DNA of 64,000 bases from Cyanobium sp. PCC 7001. GTDB lineage: Bacteria > Cyanobacteriota > Cyanobacteriia > PCC-6307 > Cyanobiaceae. Location: positions 672,416 to 736,415 of the forward strand of contig NZ_DS990556.1 in NCBI RefSeq assembly GCF_000155635.1. The letters run 5' to 3'. Below, one piece after another: positions 31,238 to 38,621 of this stretch (within the stretch, counting starts at the first letter, position 1; each line of letters begins with the position of its first letter). The notes beneath the pieces are model-generated. The model did no database searches. It was not told the origin of the DNA and worked only from the letters and a program-made list of their open reading frames with translations. The translations under genes were made by a program, and so were the position numbers.

Positions 31238-32314
31238 TCAGCCGATCGCGGGAGCCGAGAGCGCCACAGGGGTGCTCTCCACGGCCGCCAGGTCGAGCGG
31301 GAAGTTGTGAGCGTTGCGCTCGTGCATCACTTCCATGCCCAGGTTGGCGCGGTTGATCACGTCAGCCCAGGTGGGAACCACCTTGCCCTGCGCATCCAGG
31401 ATCGACTGGTTGAAGTTGAACCCGTTCAGGTTGAAGGCCATGGTGCTGATGCCCAGGCTGGTGAACCAGATCCCCACCACCGGCCAGGCCGCCAGGAAGA
31501 AGTGCAGGCTCCGGCTGTTGTTGAAGCTGGCGTACTGGAAGATCAGGCGACCGAAGTAACCGTGGGCAGCCACGATGTTGTAGGTCTCTTCCTCCTGGCC
31601 GAACTTGTAGCCGTAGTTCTGGCTCTCGCTCTCGGTGGTCTCCCGCAGCAGCGAGGAGGTCACCAGCGAGCCGTGCATGGCGGAGAACAGGCTGCCGCCG
31701 AACACACCGGCCACACCCAGCATGTGGAAGGGGTGCATCAGGATGTTGTGCTCAGCCTGGAACACCAGCATGAAGTTGAAGGTGCCGCTGATGCCGAGGG
31801 GCATGCCGTCAGAGAAGGAACCCTGACCGAAGGGATACACCAGGAACACGGCGAAGGCAGCCGAGAGCGGGGCGCTGTAGGCCACGCAGATCCAGGGGCG
31901 CATGCCCAGCCGGTAGCTCAGCTCCCACTGGCGGCCCATGTAGGCAGAGATGCCGATCAGGAAGTGGAAGACAACCAGCTGGTAGGGGCCACCGTTGTAC
32001 AGCCACTCGTCGAGGCTGGCGGCTTCCCAGATGGGATAGAAGTGCAGGCCGATGGCGTTGCTGGAGGGCACAACAGCACCGGAGATGATGTTGTTGCCGT
32101 AGAGGAAGGAACCCGCCACGGGCTCACGGATGCCGTCGATGTCGACGGGGGGAGCGGCGATGAACGCCACGATGAAGCAGATGGTGGCAGCCAGAAGGCA
32201 GGGGATCATCAGCACACCGAACCAACCCACATAAATGCGGTTGTTGGTGGAGGTGATCCACTGGCAGAAGCTTTCCCAGCTTTCCGCGCGGCTGCCGCGA
32301 ACAGCAGTGGTCAT
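31238..32314 (-). CDS. psbA: Photosystem II reaction-centre protein D1
   Basis: 358-residue thylakoid protein with five membrane helices that binds the primary donor, QB and ligands of the oxygen-evolving Mn4Ca cluster. Recognisable sites are [32 protein letters not shown] (chlorophyll His), and [16 protein letters not shown] with Mn ligands and the CtpA cleavage point after the final Ala; 15 residues would be trimmed. The residue equivalent to position 130 (here 129, in YMGRQWEL) is Gln, as in the low-light D1:1 form, not Glu. ESQNYGYKF and FNQSILD also fit D1:1. The N-terminus is one residue shorter than the common form. Confidence 0.99.
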   Translation of the reverse strand: MTTAVRGSRAESWESFCQWITSTNNRIYVGWFGVLMIPCLLAATICFIVAFIAAPPVDIDGIREPVAGSFLYGNNIISGAVVPSSNAIGLHFYPIWEAASLDEWLYNGGPYQLVVFHFLIGISAYMGRQWELSYRLGMRPWICVAYSAPLSAAFAVFLVYPFGQGSFSDGMPLGISGTFNFMLVFQAEHNILMHPFHMLGVAGVFGGSLFSAMHGSLVTSSLLRETTESESQNYGYKFGQEEETYNIVAAHGYFGRLIFQYASFNNSRSLHFFLAAWPVVGIWFTSLGISTMAFNLNGFNFNQSILDAQGKVVPTWADVINRANLGMEVMHERNAHNFPLDLAAVESTPVALSAPAIG

Positions 32315-32477
32315 GAAATCAGGATCCGGGACGGATCAGGAAGAGAACGGGCTCCTGAAGGGAGGAGCTCCAGAAAACGCTACGCAAACCAGCCCACTTG
32401 GGGCCCGATTCACAACAAACGTGGGATTGCTTAGGGAAACTTCACTTTGCACGTAACGATTTCGTCACGTCCTGAGC
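32315..32477 (-). promoter_or_regulatory. psbA upstream region and leader
   Basis: The 163 bases before psbA are richer in A and T than the surroundings and must hold its promoter. I cannot name -35 and -10 boxes with confidence; TTACGT and TAAGCA 17 bases apart are a weak candidate. The leader holds the palindrome GGAGCTCC (32364-32371) and a small hairpin GATCC/GGATC (32323-32337) just before the start codon, which could influence translation or mRNA stability. Confidence 0.4.
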
Positions 32478-33863
32478 TCAGCCGCCGGCTACGGCGGGAC
32501 GCTGGTCGCTCCACCACTGGCGGCCCTGCTGCAGAAAGCTGTTCCAGTCCAGCTTCTCCGCCTCGGCAGCTCGCGCCACCAGCAGCGGTGCCTCCCGCTT
32601 GATCCGCTCCAGATCGGGCTCCGGCACCCCTGCCGACAGGGCGAGCACGTCGGCCATGGCCCGGCCCACCACCCGGGTGAGATAGGCGGCGCTGAGGGCC
32701 TGAACCGCGCTGCCCACCAGCCAGGTGGCGCCGTGCAGCCGGATCAAGGAGCACAGCATCTGGCTGCTCCACTCCACCACCCCCAGGGCCAGCGAGGCCT
32801 TGGCCAGCTCGGTGGCGGCGGCCCGCAGCTGGGGAGCCGACCAGGGGCAGTGCCAGAGGCGCGCCATCTCCTGGAGCATCAGGCCATTGGCCACGGCCAG
32901 CACCACCACATCGAGGCTCGGCAGCGGGGCGGCCACCACACCCGCGGCCACCAGCCACTGGGTGCGCTGCTGCAGGAGCTGAAACCGCTGGCGCCGCAGG
33001 GTCTCAAGCTCGGCCTGCCAGCGGTCGTGAAGGTGGCGCAGCCCGCGCAGCTGGCGCTGGCGACGCAGCGGGGCCGCCTCCCGGCTGAGCTGGCGGGCCA
33101 GGGGGGCCAGCACGGCCTCCAGCGGCAAGGCGGCAGGCTGCCAGAGCAGCAGCTGGTGGTCGCGGCGCAGGGCCAGCTGGGCGGTGAGTTCCTGGCGCAG
33201 GACCTCGGGGTCCTGGCCGGCGTCGTGCTCCACCAGCAGCCAGGCCGGCAGGCCTTCGGGCAGGGCCTCGAGCCAGCGGAGGTCTGCCGCGGAGAGCGGC
33301 GTACGCAGCCAGTAGAGGAGGGCTTCCGCCATCCGGAACGGTTCGGACCAGGCCCAGTCGGGGCTCCAGCTGGCCAGGGGATGGGACCAGTGCAACGTGA
33401 TCGGCACCGATCCCCGCAGGGCATCGGCCAGCAGCGGCCGCCGTTCCTCGGCGACCGTGGACGTCCCGGCCACCCCGATGGTGAGCCCGGGACGCTCCAG
33501 CAGCCGGCGCTGGGCCTCCAGGGCCCGGGTCCGCTCCAGAGCCCGGCCCCCTTCGGACCCCGCACCCGCAGCAGGAACGGCGTTCGGGGTCTCGAGGCAG
33601 AGAAACTGCTCCTGGAGGCTCTCCAGGCGCTGCAGCCAGCCGGCCACATCCTCCCGCCCGGGCGGGATCGGGCCGGCAGGGCCGCGGCGGAACCACCACA
33701 GGGCCCCCAGGGCAAGAGCACCGGTTCCAACCGTGGTGAGGGGAAGGTGGATGAGGTGGCCGAGTCCATCCACCACCACACCGCCGCCCACCAGAGCCAG
33801 GCCGAGGGGCCACCAGCGCGAAGGCCCCCCGGCCAGCAGGCGCAGGACCGGTGCTGGGAGCAT
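32478..33863 (-). CDS. DUF697-type membrane protein with degenerate GTPase domain
   Basis: 461 residues from ATG at 33863, or 483 from TTG at 33929. Two membrane segments lie near the N-terminus (about 17-55). A Rossmann-like part begins GLTIGVAGTSTVAEERRPLL at the place of a P-loop, but the GKS/T is gone. The last third has the DUF697 pattern: VVAAPLPSLDVVVLAVANGLM, LARLWHCPW-like, then VQALSAAYLTRVVGRAMADVL. In relatives DUF697 follows an Era-like GTPase; here the GTPase looks dead. The function is unknown. It is divergent from the CDF-like gene. Confidence 0.75.
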   Translation of the reverse strand: MLPAPVLRLLAGGPSRWWPLGLALVGGGVVVDGLGHLIHLPLTTVGTGALALGALWWFRRGPAGPIPPGREDVAGWLQRLESLQEQFLCLETPNAVPAAGAGSEGGRALERTRALEAQRRLLERPGLTIGVAGTSTVAEERRPLLADALRGSVPITLHWSHPLASWSPDWAWSEPFRMAEALLYWLRTPLSAADLRWLEALPEGLPAWLLVEHDAGQDPEVLRQELTAQLALRRDHQLLLWQPAALPLEAVLAPLARQLSREAAPLRRQRQLRGLRHLHDRWQAELETLRRQRFQLLQQRTQWLVAAGVVAAPLPSLDVVVLAVANGLMLQEMARLWHCPWSAPQLRAAATELAKASLALGVVEWSSQMLCSLIRLHGATWLVGSAVQALSAAYLTRVVGRAMADVLALSAGVPEPDLERIKREAPLLVARAAEAEKLDWNSFLQQGRQWWSDQRPAVAGG

Positions 33864-34021
33864 CGCCCCAGACGCCCCAGGCGCGGCAGGCGGCGGCGAA
33901 TCTGGCCCGGACGGCAGTGGCGGCGTCAACGCTGCTGGAAGAGCTGAGTCTCTTTAGCTCACCTGGCGGCGGCACGCCTCCCCGGGGCTCAATAGCGTGA
34001 CAGCAGTCGCAGGCCATTCCG

Positions 34022-34975
34022 GTGGCGAGCCAAGGGCCACAGTTCCATTACTTTTCTGCACCGCCGCAGCGGGCGACGGAGGTGAGCCGGGCCCTGACCC
34101 GGATCCTGGGACTCGGCCTGGTGATCGGCGCCGTCAAGGGAGCCCTGGGTCTGCTGGGCGGCTCGCTCTCTCTGATGGCCGATGGGTTGCTGGGACTGGG
34201 GGAAGGTGGCGCCGCCCTGGTGGCTCTGCTGCATCACGGCATCGGAGCGGCCCGGCCGGATCGCGACCATCCCTACGGCCACCAGAAGCTGCTGGCGCTC
34301 GGCGCCCTGGCCGGTTGCGTCCTGCCGCTGTTCGTGGGGGTCGAGATCCTGCAGGCGGCCCTGGCCCGCTGGCAGGGGGCCGGGGCCGCCGGGCTGCCGG
34401 TGTTGCGGCCGGGGCCGGCCGGCTGGGCCGTGCTGGCTCTGGTGCTGCTGGCCCAGCTGGGGTTGTGGCGGTGGAGCCTCCGGCGGGCCGCTCAGCTGGC
34501 CAGCCCGGTGCTGCAGCTGCGCAGCCGGGGCCTGGGCCTCTGGAGCGGGGCCTCCGGGCTCGTGCTCCTGGGCCTGGTGATGGCCGCGACCCGGGGCTGG
34601 GGCCGGCTGGATCTGCTGCTGGCCCTGCCTGTGCTGCTGCTGCTGGTGCTCCAGTGCTGGCGGGTGATTCAGCAACTCCTGCCGGAGCTGGAGGATCGGA
34701 TCGCCATCCCGCCGGAGGCCATCCACGCCGCCGTGCTGGCCGTTCCGGGCGTGCTGAACGCCCACGACATCGGCAGCCGCGGTGTGCTGGGTCAGCTGGT
34801 GTTCGTGGACATGCACCTGGTGGTCGATGCCGACGACCTGCCCACGGCTCACCGCATCACCGAACTGGTGGAGGAGCACCTGGAGGCTCGCTTCGGGCCC
34901 CTGCGCTGCAACATCCACCTGGAACCGCGGGAATACGCCAGTGATCGGATCACGTTCCATGGGGCCCATGGCTGA
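34022..34975 (+). CDS. Cation diffusion facilitator-like protein lacking metal ligands
   Basis: 317 residues from GTG at 34022. Overall it is CDF-like: a membrane domain with several helices including GAVKGALGLLGGSLSLMADG, a DRDHPYGHQKLLALGALAG loop typical of the family, and a C-terminal cytoplasmic domain (VPGVLNAHDIGSRGVLGQLV, VDMHLVVDADDLPTAHRI). CDF exporters bind Zn, Fe or Mn through Asp/His pairs in helices 2 and 5. Here ADGLLGLGEG replaces the usual ADxxHSLSD, and SRGLGLWSG replaces the helix 5 motif, so site A is missing. Whether it transports metal is doubtful. Confidence 0.82.
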   Translation: MASQGPQFHYFSAPPQRATEVSRALTRILGLGLVIGAVKGALGLLGGSLSLMADGLLGLGEGGAALVALLHHGIGAARPDRDHPYGHQKLLALGALAGCVLPLFVGVEILQAALARWQGAGAAGLPVLRPGPAGWAVLALVLLAQLGLWRWSLRRAAQLASPVLQLRSRGLGLWSGASGLVLLGLVMAATRGWGRLDLLLALPVLLLLVLQCWRVIQQLLPELEDRIAIPPEAIHAAVLAVPGVLNAHDIGSRGVLGQLVFVDMHLVVDADDLPTAHRITELVEEHLEARFGPLRCNIHLEPREYASDRITFHGAHG

Positions 34976-35480
34976 CCCTGCCCTGCGCTTCACCCCCAGC
35001 CAGTGGCAGCAGCTGCGCGCCTGGGAGGCGGTGCTCGAGCAGTGTGCGGGCTGGAGCGGGGAGCTGCCGGTGGTGGTGCACGAACGCTGCTGGCTGCGGC
35101 TGCGCGCCGTGCCCGTGGCCAGCCTCTGCCGCCACGTGCCGCCGGACACCAGCGCCGAGGCACCGGAGCTGGTGCGCTACCGCGAGCGGCTCAGCCAGGG
35201 CGAGGATCCCTGGGTGGCGCAGCTGCACTGCTGGGAGGAGTTCGGGCAGCAGGCCTGCCAGCAGGCCCAGCGCACCTACTGGCAGCGGCAGGAGGCTGGT
35301 GGCGGGGGGTGGACCCTGAACCACTACCTGGCCCTGATCAGCCGCTACCGGCGTCAGCTGGAGCAGGGCGGGCCGCGCTCCCTGCCTCTCCTGCTCCTCC
35401 CCCGGTCCGCCAGCCGCGAGTCGCACCGCTTGCTGTGGCTGCGGCCGTCCCGTCAGTCGATGCGGCACACTTGCGCCTGA
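34968..35480 (+). CDS. Hypothetical soluble protein downstream of the CDF-like gene
   Basis: 170 residues from ATG at 34968, overlapping the stop of the CDF-like gene by 8 bases. It is rich in Trp, Gln and Arg and helical (FTPSQWQQLRAWEAVLEQC at the start, WTLNHYLALISRYRRQLEQG near residue 120), with the clearly hydrophilic profile of a cytoplasmic protein. No signal, membrane helix or known motif is present. Coupling to the transporter-like gene suggests a shared process, which is inference. Confidence 0.65.
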   Translation: MADPALRFTPSQWQQLRAWEAVLEQCAGWSGELPVVVHERCWLRLRAVPVASLCRHVPPDTSAEAPELVRYRERLSQGEDPWVAQLHCWEEFGQQACQQAQRTYWQRQEAGGGGWTLNHYLALISRYRRQLEQGGPRSLPLLLLPRSASRESHRLLWLRPSRQSMRHTCA

Positions 35481-35487
35481 CTCCCAG

Positions 35488-36015
35488 ATGGCCGCCATGG
35501 CTGACGAGACGAGCACTCCCTCGCCCCAGGGCGGCAGACCCGGCGGCAACCGTGAGCCCGGCGGATTCCGGATCCGGTTGAGCGACAACGAGATGCGGGC
35601 AGCCCGGGCGGTGCAGGAGGCCTTCCGGCTGCGTTCCACCGTGGCGGTGCTGGGCTTCTGCCTGCGCACGGTGGCCCAGCTGCTCGAGGAGGGAAAGCTC
35701 GATGAACTGGTCAACGAGGCCCGCAGCCAGGCCCCCCGCGACAGCGGCCGTGGGGGCCGCCGGGGAGGCCCCGAGGGCCGGGGATCCGACACGCGCGGGG
35801 GTCGTTCCGAGCGGGCACCCCGCATCGACCCCTTCGCCCGCCCCAGCCGGCCCAAGCCGGCACCTGCGGCGACGGAGGTCCCCACTGCCTCCGCCGAAGG
35901 GGAGGAGGTCACGGCGGTGGAGCCGGAGCAAGCCGCCAGGGCTGACGCCAACGTCCTGACAGCTGAAGCCAGCGAGCCGGCAGAGGATGAACCCACCACA
36001 ACCCAGGAGGTCTGA
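35488..36015 (+). CDS. Small conserved protein with disordered Gly/Arg-rich tail
   Basis: 175 residues. A conserved-looking helical core (about 25-75, FRIRLSDNEMRAARAVQEAF then RTVAQLLEEGKLDELV) is followed by a Gly/Arg-rich stretch (about 80-105) with RGG-like repeats, and then an acidic tail rich in Ala, Glu and Thr. RGG-like tracts often bind RNA, but no RNA-binding domain is seen. It is 5 bases from trpS, so a common transcript is likely. Confidence 0.7.
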   Translation: MAAMADETSTPSPQGGRPGGNREPGGFRIRLSDNEMRAARAVQEAFRLRSTVAVLGFCLRTVAQLLEEGKLDELVNEARSQAPRDSGRGGRRGGPEGRGSDTRGGRSERAPRIDPFARPSRPKPAPAATEVPTASAEGEEVTAVEPEQAARADANVLTAEASEPAEDEPTTTQEV

Positions 36016-36020
36016 CGCCG

Positions 36021-37058
36021 ATGGCACGGCCGCGGGTCCTCTCAGGGGTGCAGCCCACGGGCGCCCTGCACCTGGGCAACTGGCTCGGTGCCATCCGCAA
36101 CTGGGTTGACCTGCAGGACAGTCACGACACCTTCTTCTGTGTGGTGGATCTGCATGCCATCACCGTGCCCCACGATCCAGCCCAGCTGGCCGAGGCCACC
36201 CTCACCACGGCGGCCCTCTACCTGGCGTGCGGCATCGACCCGGCCCGGTCCACCGTGTTCGTGCAGAGCCACGTGGCCGCCCACAGCGCCCTGTGCTGGC
36301 TGCTGAACTGCGTGACGCCGCTCAACTGGCTGGAACGGATGATCCAGTTCAAGGAAAAGGCGCTGAAGCAGGGCGATCAGGTGTCGGCGGGCCTGCTCGA
36401 CTACCCGGTGCTGATGGCCGCCGACATCCTGCTCTACGACGCCGATCTGGTGCCCGTGGGGGAAGACCAGAAGCAGCACCTCGAACTGGCCCGGGACATC
36501 GCCCAGCAGAGGATCAACGCCCGCTTCGGCAGCCCCGGACCCGACGGGGAACCCCTGCCGGTGCTCAAGGTGCCCGAGCCGATGATTCTCACGGAGGGGG
36601 CCCGGGTGATGAGCCTCAGCGACGGGCGCAGCAAGATGAGCAAGAGCGATCCCAACGAGGGCTCCCGCATCACGCTCCTGGACCCGCCGGAACTGATCAG
36701 CAAGAAGATCAAGCGGGCCAAGACCGATCCCACCCTGGGCCTGGAATTCGGCAACCCGGAGCGGCCCGAGGCCGACAACCTGCTCGGCCTCTATGCCCTC
36801 CTGAGCGGCAAGGGCCGCCAGGCTGCCGCCACCGAGTGCGCCGAGATGGGGTGGGGACGCTTCAAGCCCCTGCTCACCGAGGTGTTGGTGGAGGCCCTGG
36901 CCCCGGTGCAGGAGCGCTACCGGAACTGGCGGGGGGACCCCGGGGCCCTGGAACAGGTGCTGGCGGAGGGTCGCCAGCGGGCGGAGAGCGTGGCTGAGGC
37001 GACGCTGGAACGCGTCCACGACGCCCTGGGCTTCCTGCCACCCAGGCCCCTGGCCTGA
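36021..37058 (+). CDS. trpS: Tryptophanyl-tRNA synthetase
   Basis: 345-residue class I synthetase that charges tRNA-Trp. The HIGH-like motif is HLGN (residues 17-20) after LSGVQPTGAL, the KMSKS motif is in RSKMSKSDPNEGS, and GEDQKQHLELARDIA is the conserved Rossmann segment. Length is normal for bacterial TrpRS. ATG at 36021. A hairpin-rich non-coding region follows. Confidence 0.98.
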   Translation: MARPRVLSGVQPTGALHLGNWLGAIRNWVDLQDSHDTFFCVVDLHAITVPHDPAQLAEATLTTAALYLACGIDPARSTVFVQSHVAAHSALCWLLNCVTPLNWLERMIQFKEKALKQGDQVSAGLLDYPVLMAADILLYDADLVPVGEDQKQHLELARDIAQQRINARFGSPGPDGEPLPVLKVPEPMILTEGARVMSLSDGRSKMSKSDPNEGSRITLLDPPELISKKIKRAKTDPTLGLEFGNPERPEADNLLGLYALLSGKGRQAAATECAEMGWGRFKPLLTEVLVEALAPVQERYRNWRGDPGALEQVLAEGRQRAESVAEATLERVHDALGFLPPRPLA

Positions 37059-37527
37059 GGGCGAGCGGGCCCCTTCAGGCAGAGCCTCCGGGACTGCCGC
37101 GGAGCGAAGGGAAACCCCGCGGCGGAGTTCGCTGCGCCGGCACTGGAGGGGGTCGCATGGGGGACAGTTGCAAGACCGTCCGGGCCACCCTGGCCAGACT
37201 TGCCGGTTCTCGTGAGGGTTGAGTGGGTAGGTATATCTGCGGCCAGGGGGGCAAATTATGCCGCTGGCGGCTTAACACTTTCGACAGGATCGATCAGCCG
37301 CGCTGATCCTTCCGGGCCCCTACGCCCCCTTGACGCCCTCTTCGCCAAGGCCGCGATCCTGAACCACCAAGCCTGTGCCGGCAGCCCTCGCGGGCTTCAG
37401 GAGACCAGTCTCACGGCTTGTCCAAGGTCTGGATGCATGCGCCGATGCCTTTGTCAACTCCCCAGGCCAGGGAGTAGCTGCCGTCACCCACGGATCAGCA
37501 ACGTGTGGCGACTCGCTTGATCCCTGA
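37059..37527. other. 469-base non-coding region with a series of hairpins
   Basis: The only stretch over 300 bases without a convincing gene. Hairpins found by eye are: AGCGAA/TTCGCT with an outer GCCG/CGGC (37096-37141); a nested GCAAG/CTTGC plus GGCCA/TGGCC (37170-37203); GCCAG/CTGGC (37242-37268); GATCAGC/GCTGATC (37292-37308); AGCCC/GGGCT (37383-37396); GAGAC/GTCTC (37401-37412); and ACTCCC/GGGAGT (37457-37475). It is less GC-rich than its surroundings near 37225-37300. It could be the trpS 3' region plus a long leader of the next gene, or a structured non-coding RNA of either strand. Confidence 0.5.
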
Positions 37528-38193
37528 CTGAAGCCCTCCTTTCTCCAGCACCCGGCCCGCCGTCCCCTGGCGATCGCGGCCTGCCTGGTGGCGGCACTCC
37601 CCACCACCCTGGCGGCCTCGGCCGAACTGCCCGGAGGTCCCGCCCGCCTCGACGCGGCCGCCAGCCGCCTCCCGGCCGCCACCCGCGTGGCCGCGCGGAA
37701 GGCCCAGGGGCCGTTCACGATCACGCCGCAACGCCGGGCCCTGCTGGACACGATCCGCTACGCGGAGGGCACCTGGAAGGGTGGACGCCCCGAGGGCTAC
37801 CGCGTGCTCTACGGCGGCCAGCTGTTCTCCCGCCTGGATCGCCATCCCGAGATCACCGTGCGGCGCCGCTACACCAGCGCGGCCGCAGGGGCCTACCAGT
37901 TCCTTCCTGGCACCTGGAGGGAAGTCTCACGGCGCATGGGCCTGCGCAGCTTCGAACCCCACAACCAGGACCAGGCAGCCCTCTACCTCGTTCAGCGCCG
38001 GCGAGCCCTGCACCTGTTCGACCGGAAGGGGCTCGACGCTGAGGTGATGGCCCGCCTGGCACCCGAATGGGCCTCCCTGCCGGCGCAGCATGGGGGCAGC
38101 TACTACGGACAGCCCGTGAAGAGCCGCCAGGAGCTCACCCGCTTCTACCAGGGGGCACTGGCCCGGGCCCGACAGCAGAACCGCGCGGCCTAG
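37528..38193 (+). CDS. Exported lambda-endolysin-like muramidase (GH104)
   Basis: 221 residues if started at CTG 37528. The only frame that gives a signal peptide begins there: KPSFLQHPARRPLAIAACL, then VAALPTTLAASA. The next start, GTG 37588, would cut the signal in half. The catalytic domain matches phage lambda R point by point: catalytic Glu in YAEGT, then VLYGGQLF, SAAAGAYQFL, NQDQAALYLV and EWASLPA with a closing GGSYYGQ. It should cut peptidoglycan between MurNAc and GlcNAc in the periplasm. No phage genes lie nearby, so it looks domesticated. Confidence 0.85.
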   Translation: MKPSFLQHPARRPLAIAACLVAALPTTLAASAELPGGPARLDAAASRLPAATRVAARKAQGPFTITPQRRALLDTIRYAEGTWKGGRPEGYRVLYGGQLFSRLDRHPEITVRRRYTSAAAGAYQFLPGTWREVSRRMGLRSFEPHNQDQAALYLVQRRRALHLFDRKGLDAEVMARLAPEWASLPAQHGGSYYGQPVKSRQELTRFYQGALARARQQNRAA

Positions 38194-38621
38194 GGCTCCC
38201 GGTAGATCACCCGGCCCCGTTCATCGTTTCCCACATCGAGCAGGTGGGCATGGAGCAGCCGTTCGATCACGCTTCGCAGCTCCTCGCTCTCCAGGGCGTC
38301 ATGGTCCTCCAGGCTGAGCACCGCATCGTTCAGGGTGAATCCCCGTTCCCCCCGCATCCGGGCCAGTTGCAGCAGCTGGCGCTCGGTGGACACCCCTCGG
38401 CCTCGGCGCAGCAGCGGCACGGTGTTGGCCTGCTCCACCAGTTCAGGCAGCAGCCAGAGGTCCACGAGCTGGCCGAGGAAACAGAGCCCGAAGGTGAACA
38501 GGTAAAGCGTGCCGCTCAGGGGCTTGCGGGCATAGAAGCGCTGCAGGCCGCACACGCCCACCAGCCCCAGGGCCCACACCAGGTAGGCCAGGGCGAGATG
38601 ACGCCGCTGCGACAGCACCAT
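38190..38621 (-). CDS. TM2-domain membrane protein
   Basis: 143 residues from ATG at 38621. The N-terminal half is a TM2 domain: two membrane segments joined by the motif GVCGLQRFYARKPLSGTLYLF, then LCFLGQLVDLWLLPELV. The C-terminal half is a soluble, helical winged-helix-like stretch (RQLLQLARMRGERGFTLNDA). The function of TM2 proteins in bacteria is unknown. The start overlaps the DUF2605 stop (ATGA). The stop shares CTAG with the convergent muramidase gene. Confidence 0.82.
   Translation of the reverse strand: MVLSQRRHLALAYLVWALGLVGVCGLQRFYARKPLSGTLYLFTFGLCFLGQLVDLWLLPELVEQANTVPLLRRGRGVSTERQLLQLARMRGERGFTLNDAVLSLEDHDALESEELRSVIERLLHAHLLDVGNDERGRVIYREP

Noticed and set aside
37060-37240. 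c-di-AMP (ydaO) or cobalamin riboswitch before the muramidase gene
   Set aside because: Such riboswitches sometimes precede cell-wall hydrolases, but the invariant core sequences could not be found by eye. An Infernal search would settle it.
37225-37300. Possible tmRNA (a frame ending in PLAA then TAA, followed by TTTCGACAGG)
   Set aside because: The known cyanobacterial tag sequence, the TTCGA T-loop and the acceptor stem are all missing, so the match is probably chance.
37200-37520. A 106-codon plus-strand ORF in the trpS-muramidase gap
   Set aside because: No conserved-looking pattern, several internal hairpins, and a shift to low-complexity Cys/Arg/Pro-rich sequence at the end. I treat the region as non-coding.
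37528-38193. Prophage remnant, suggested by the lambda-endolysin-like gene
   Set aside because: No other phage gene, integrase, att-like repeat or tRNA junction is nearby, and the product has its own signal peptide.
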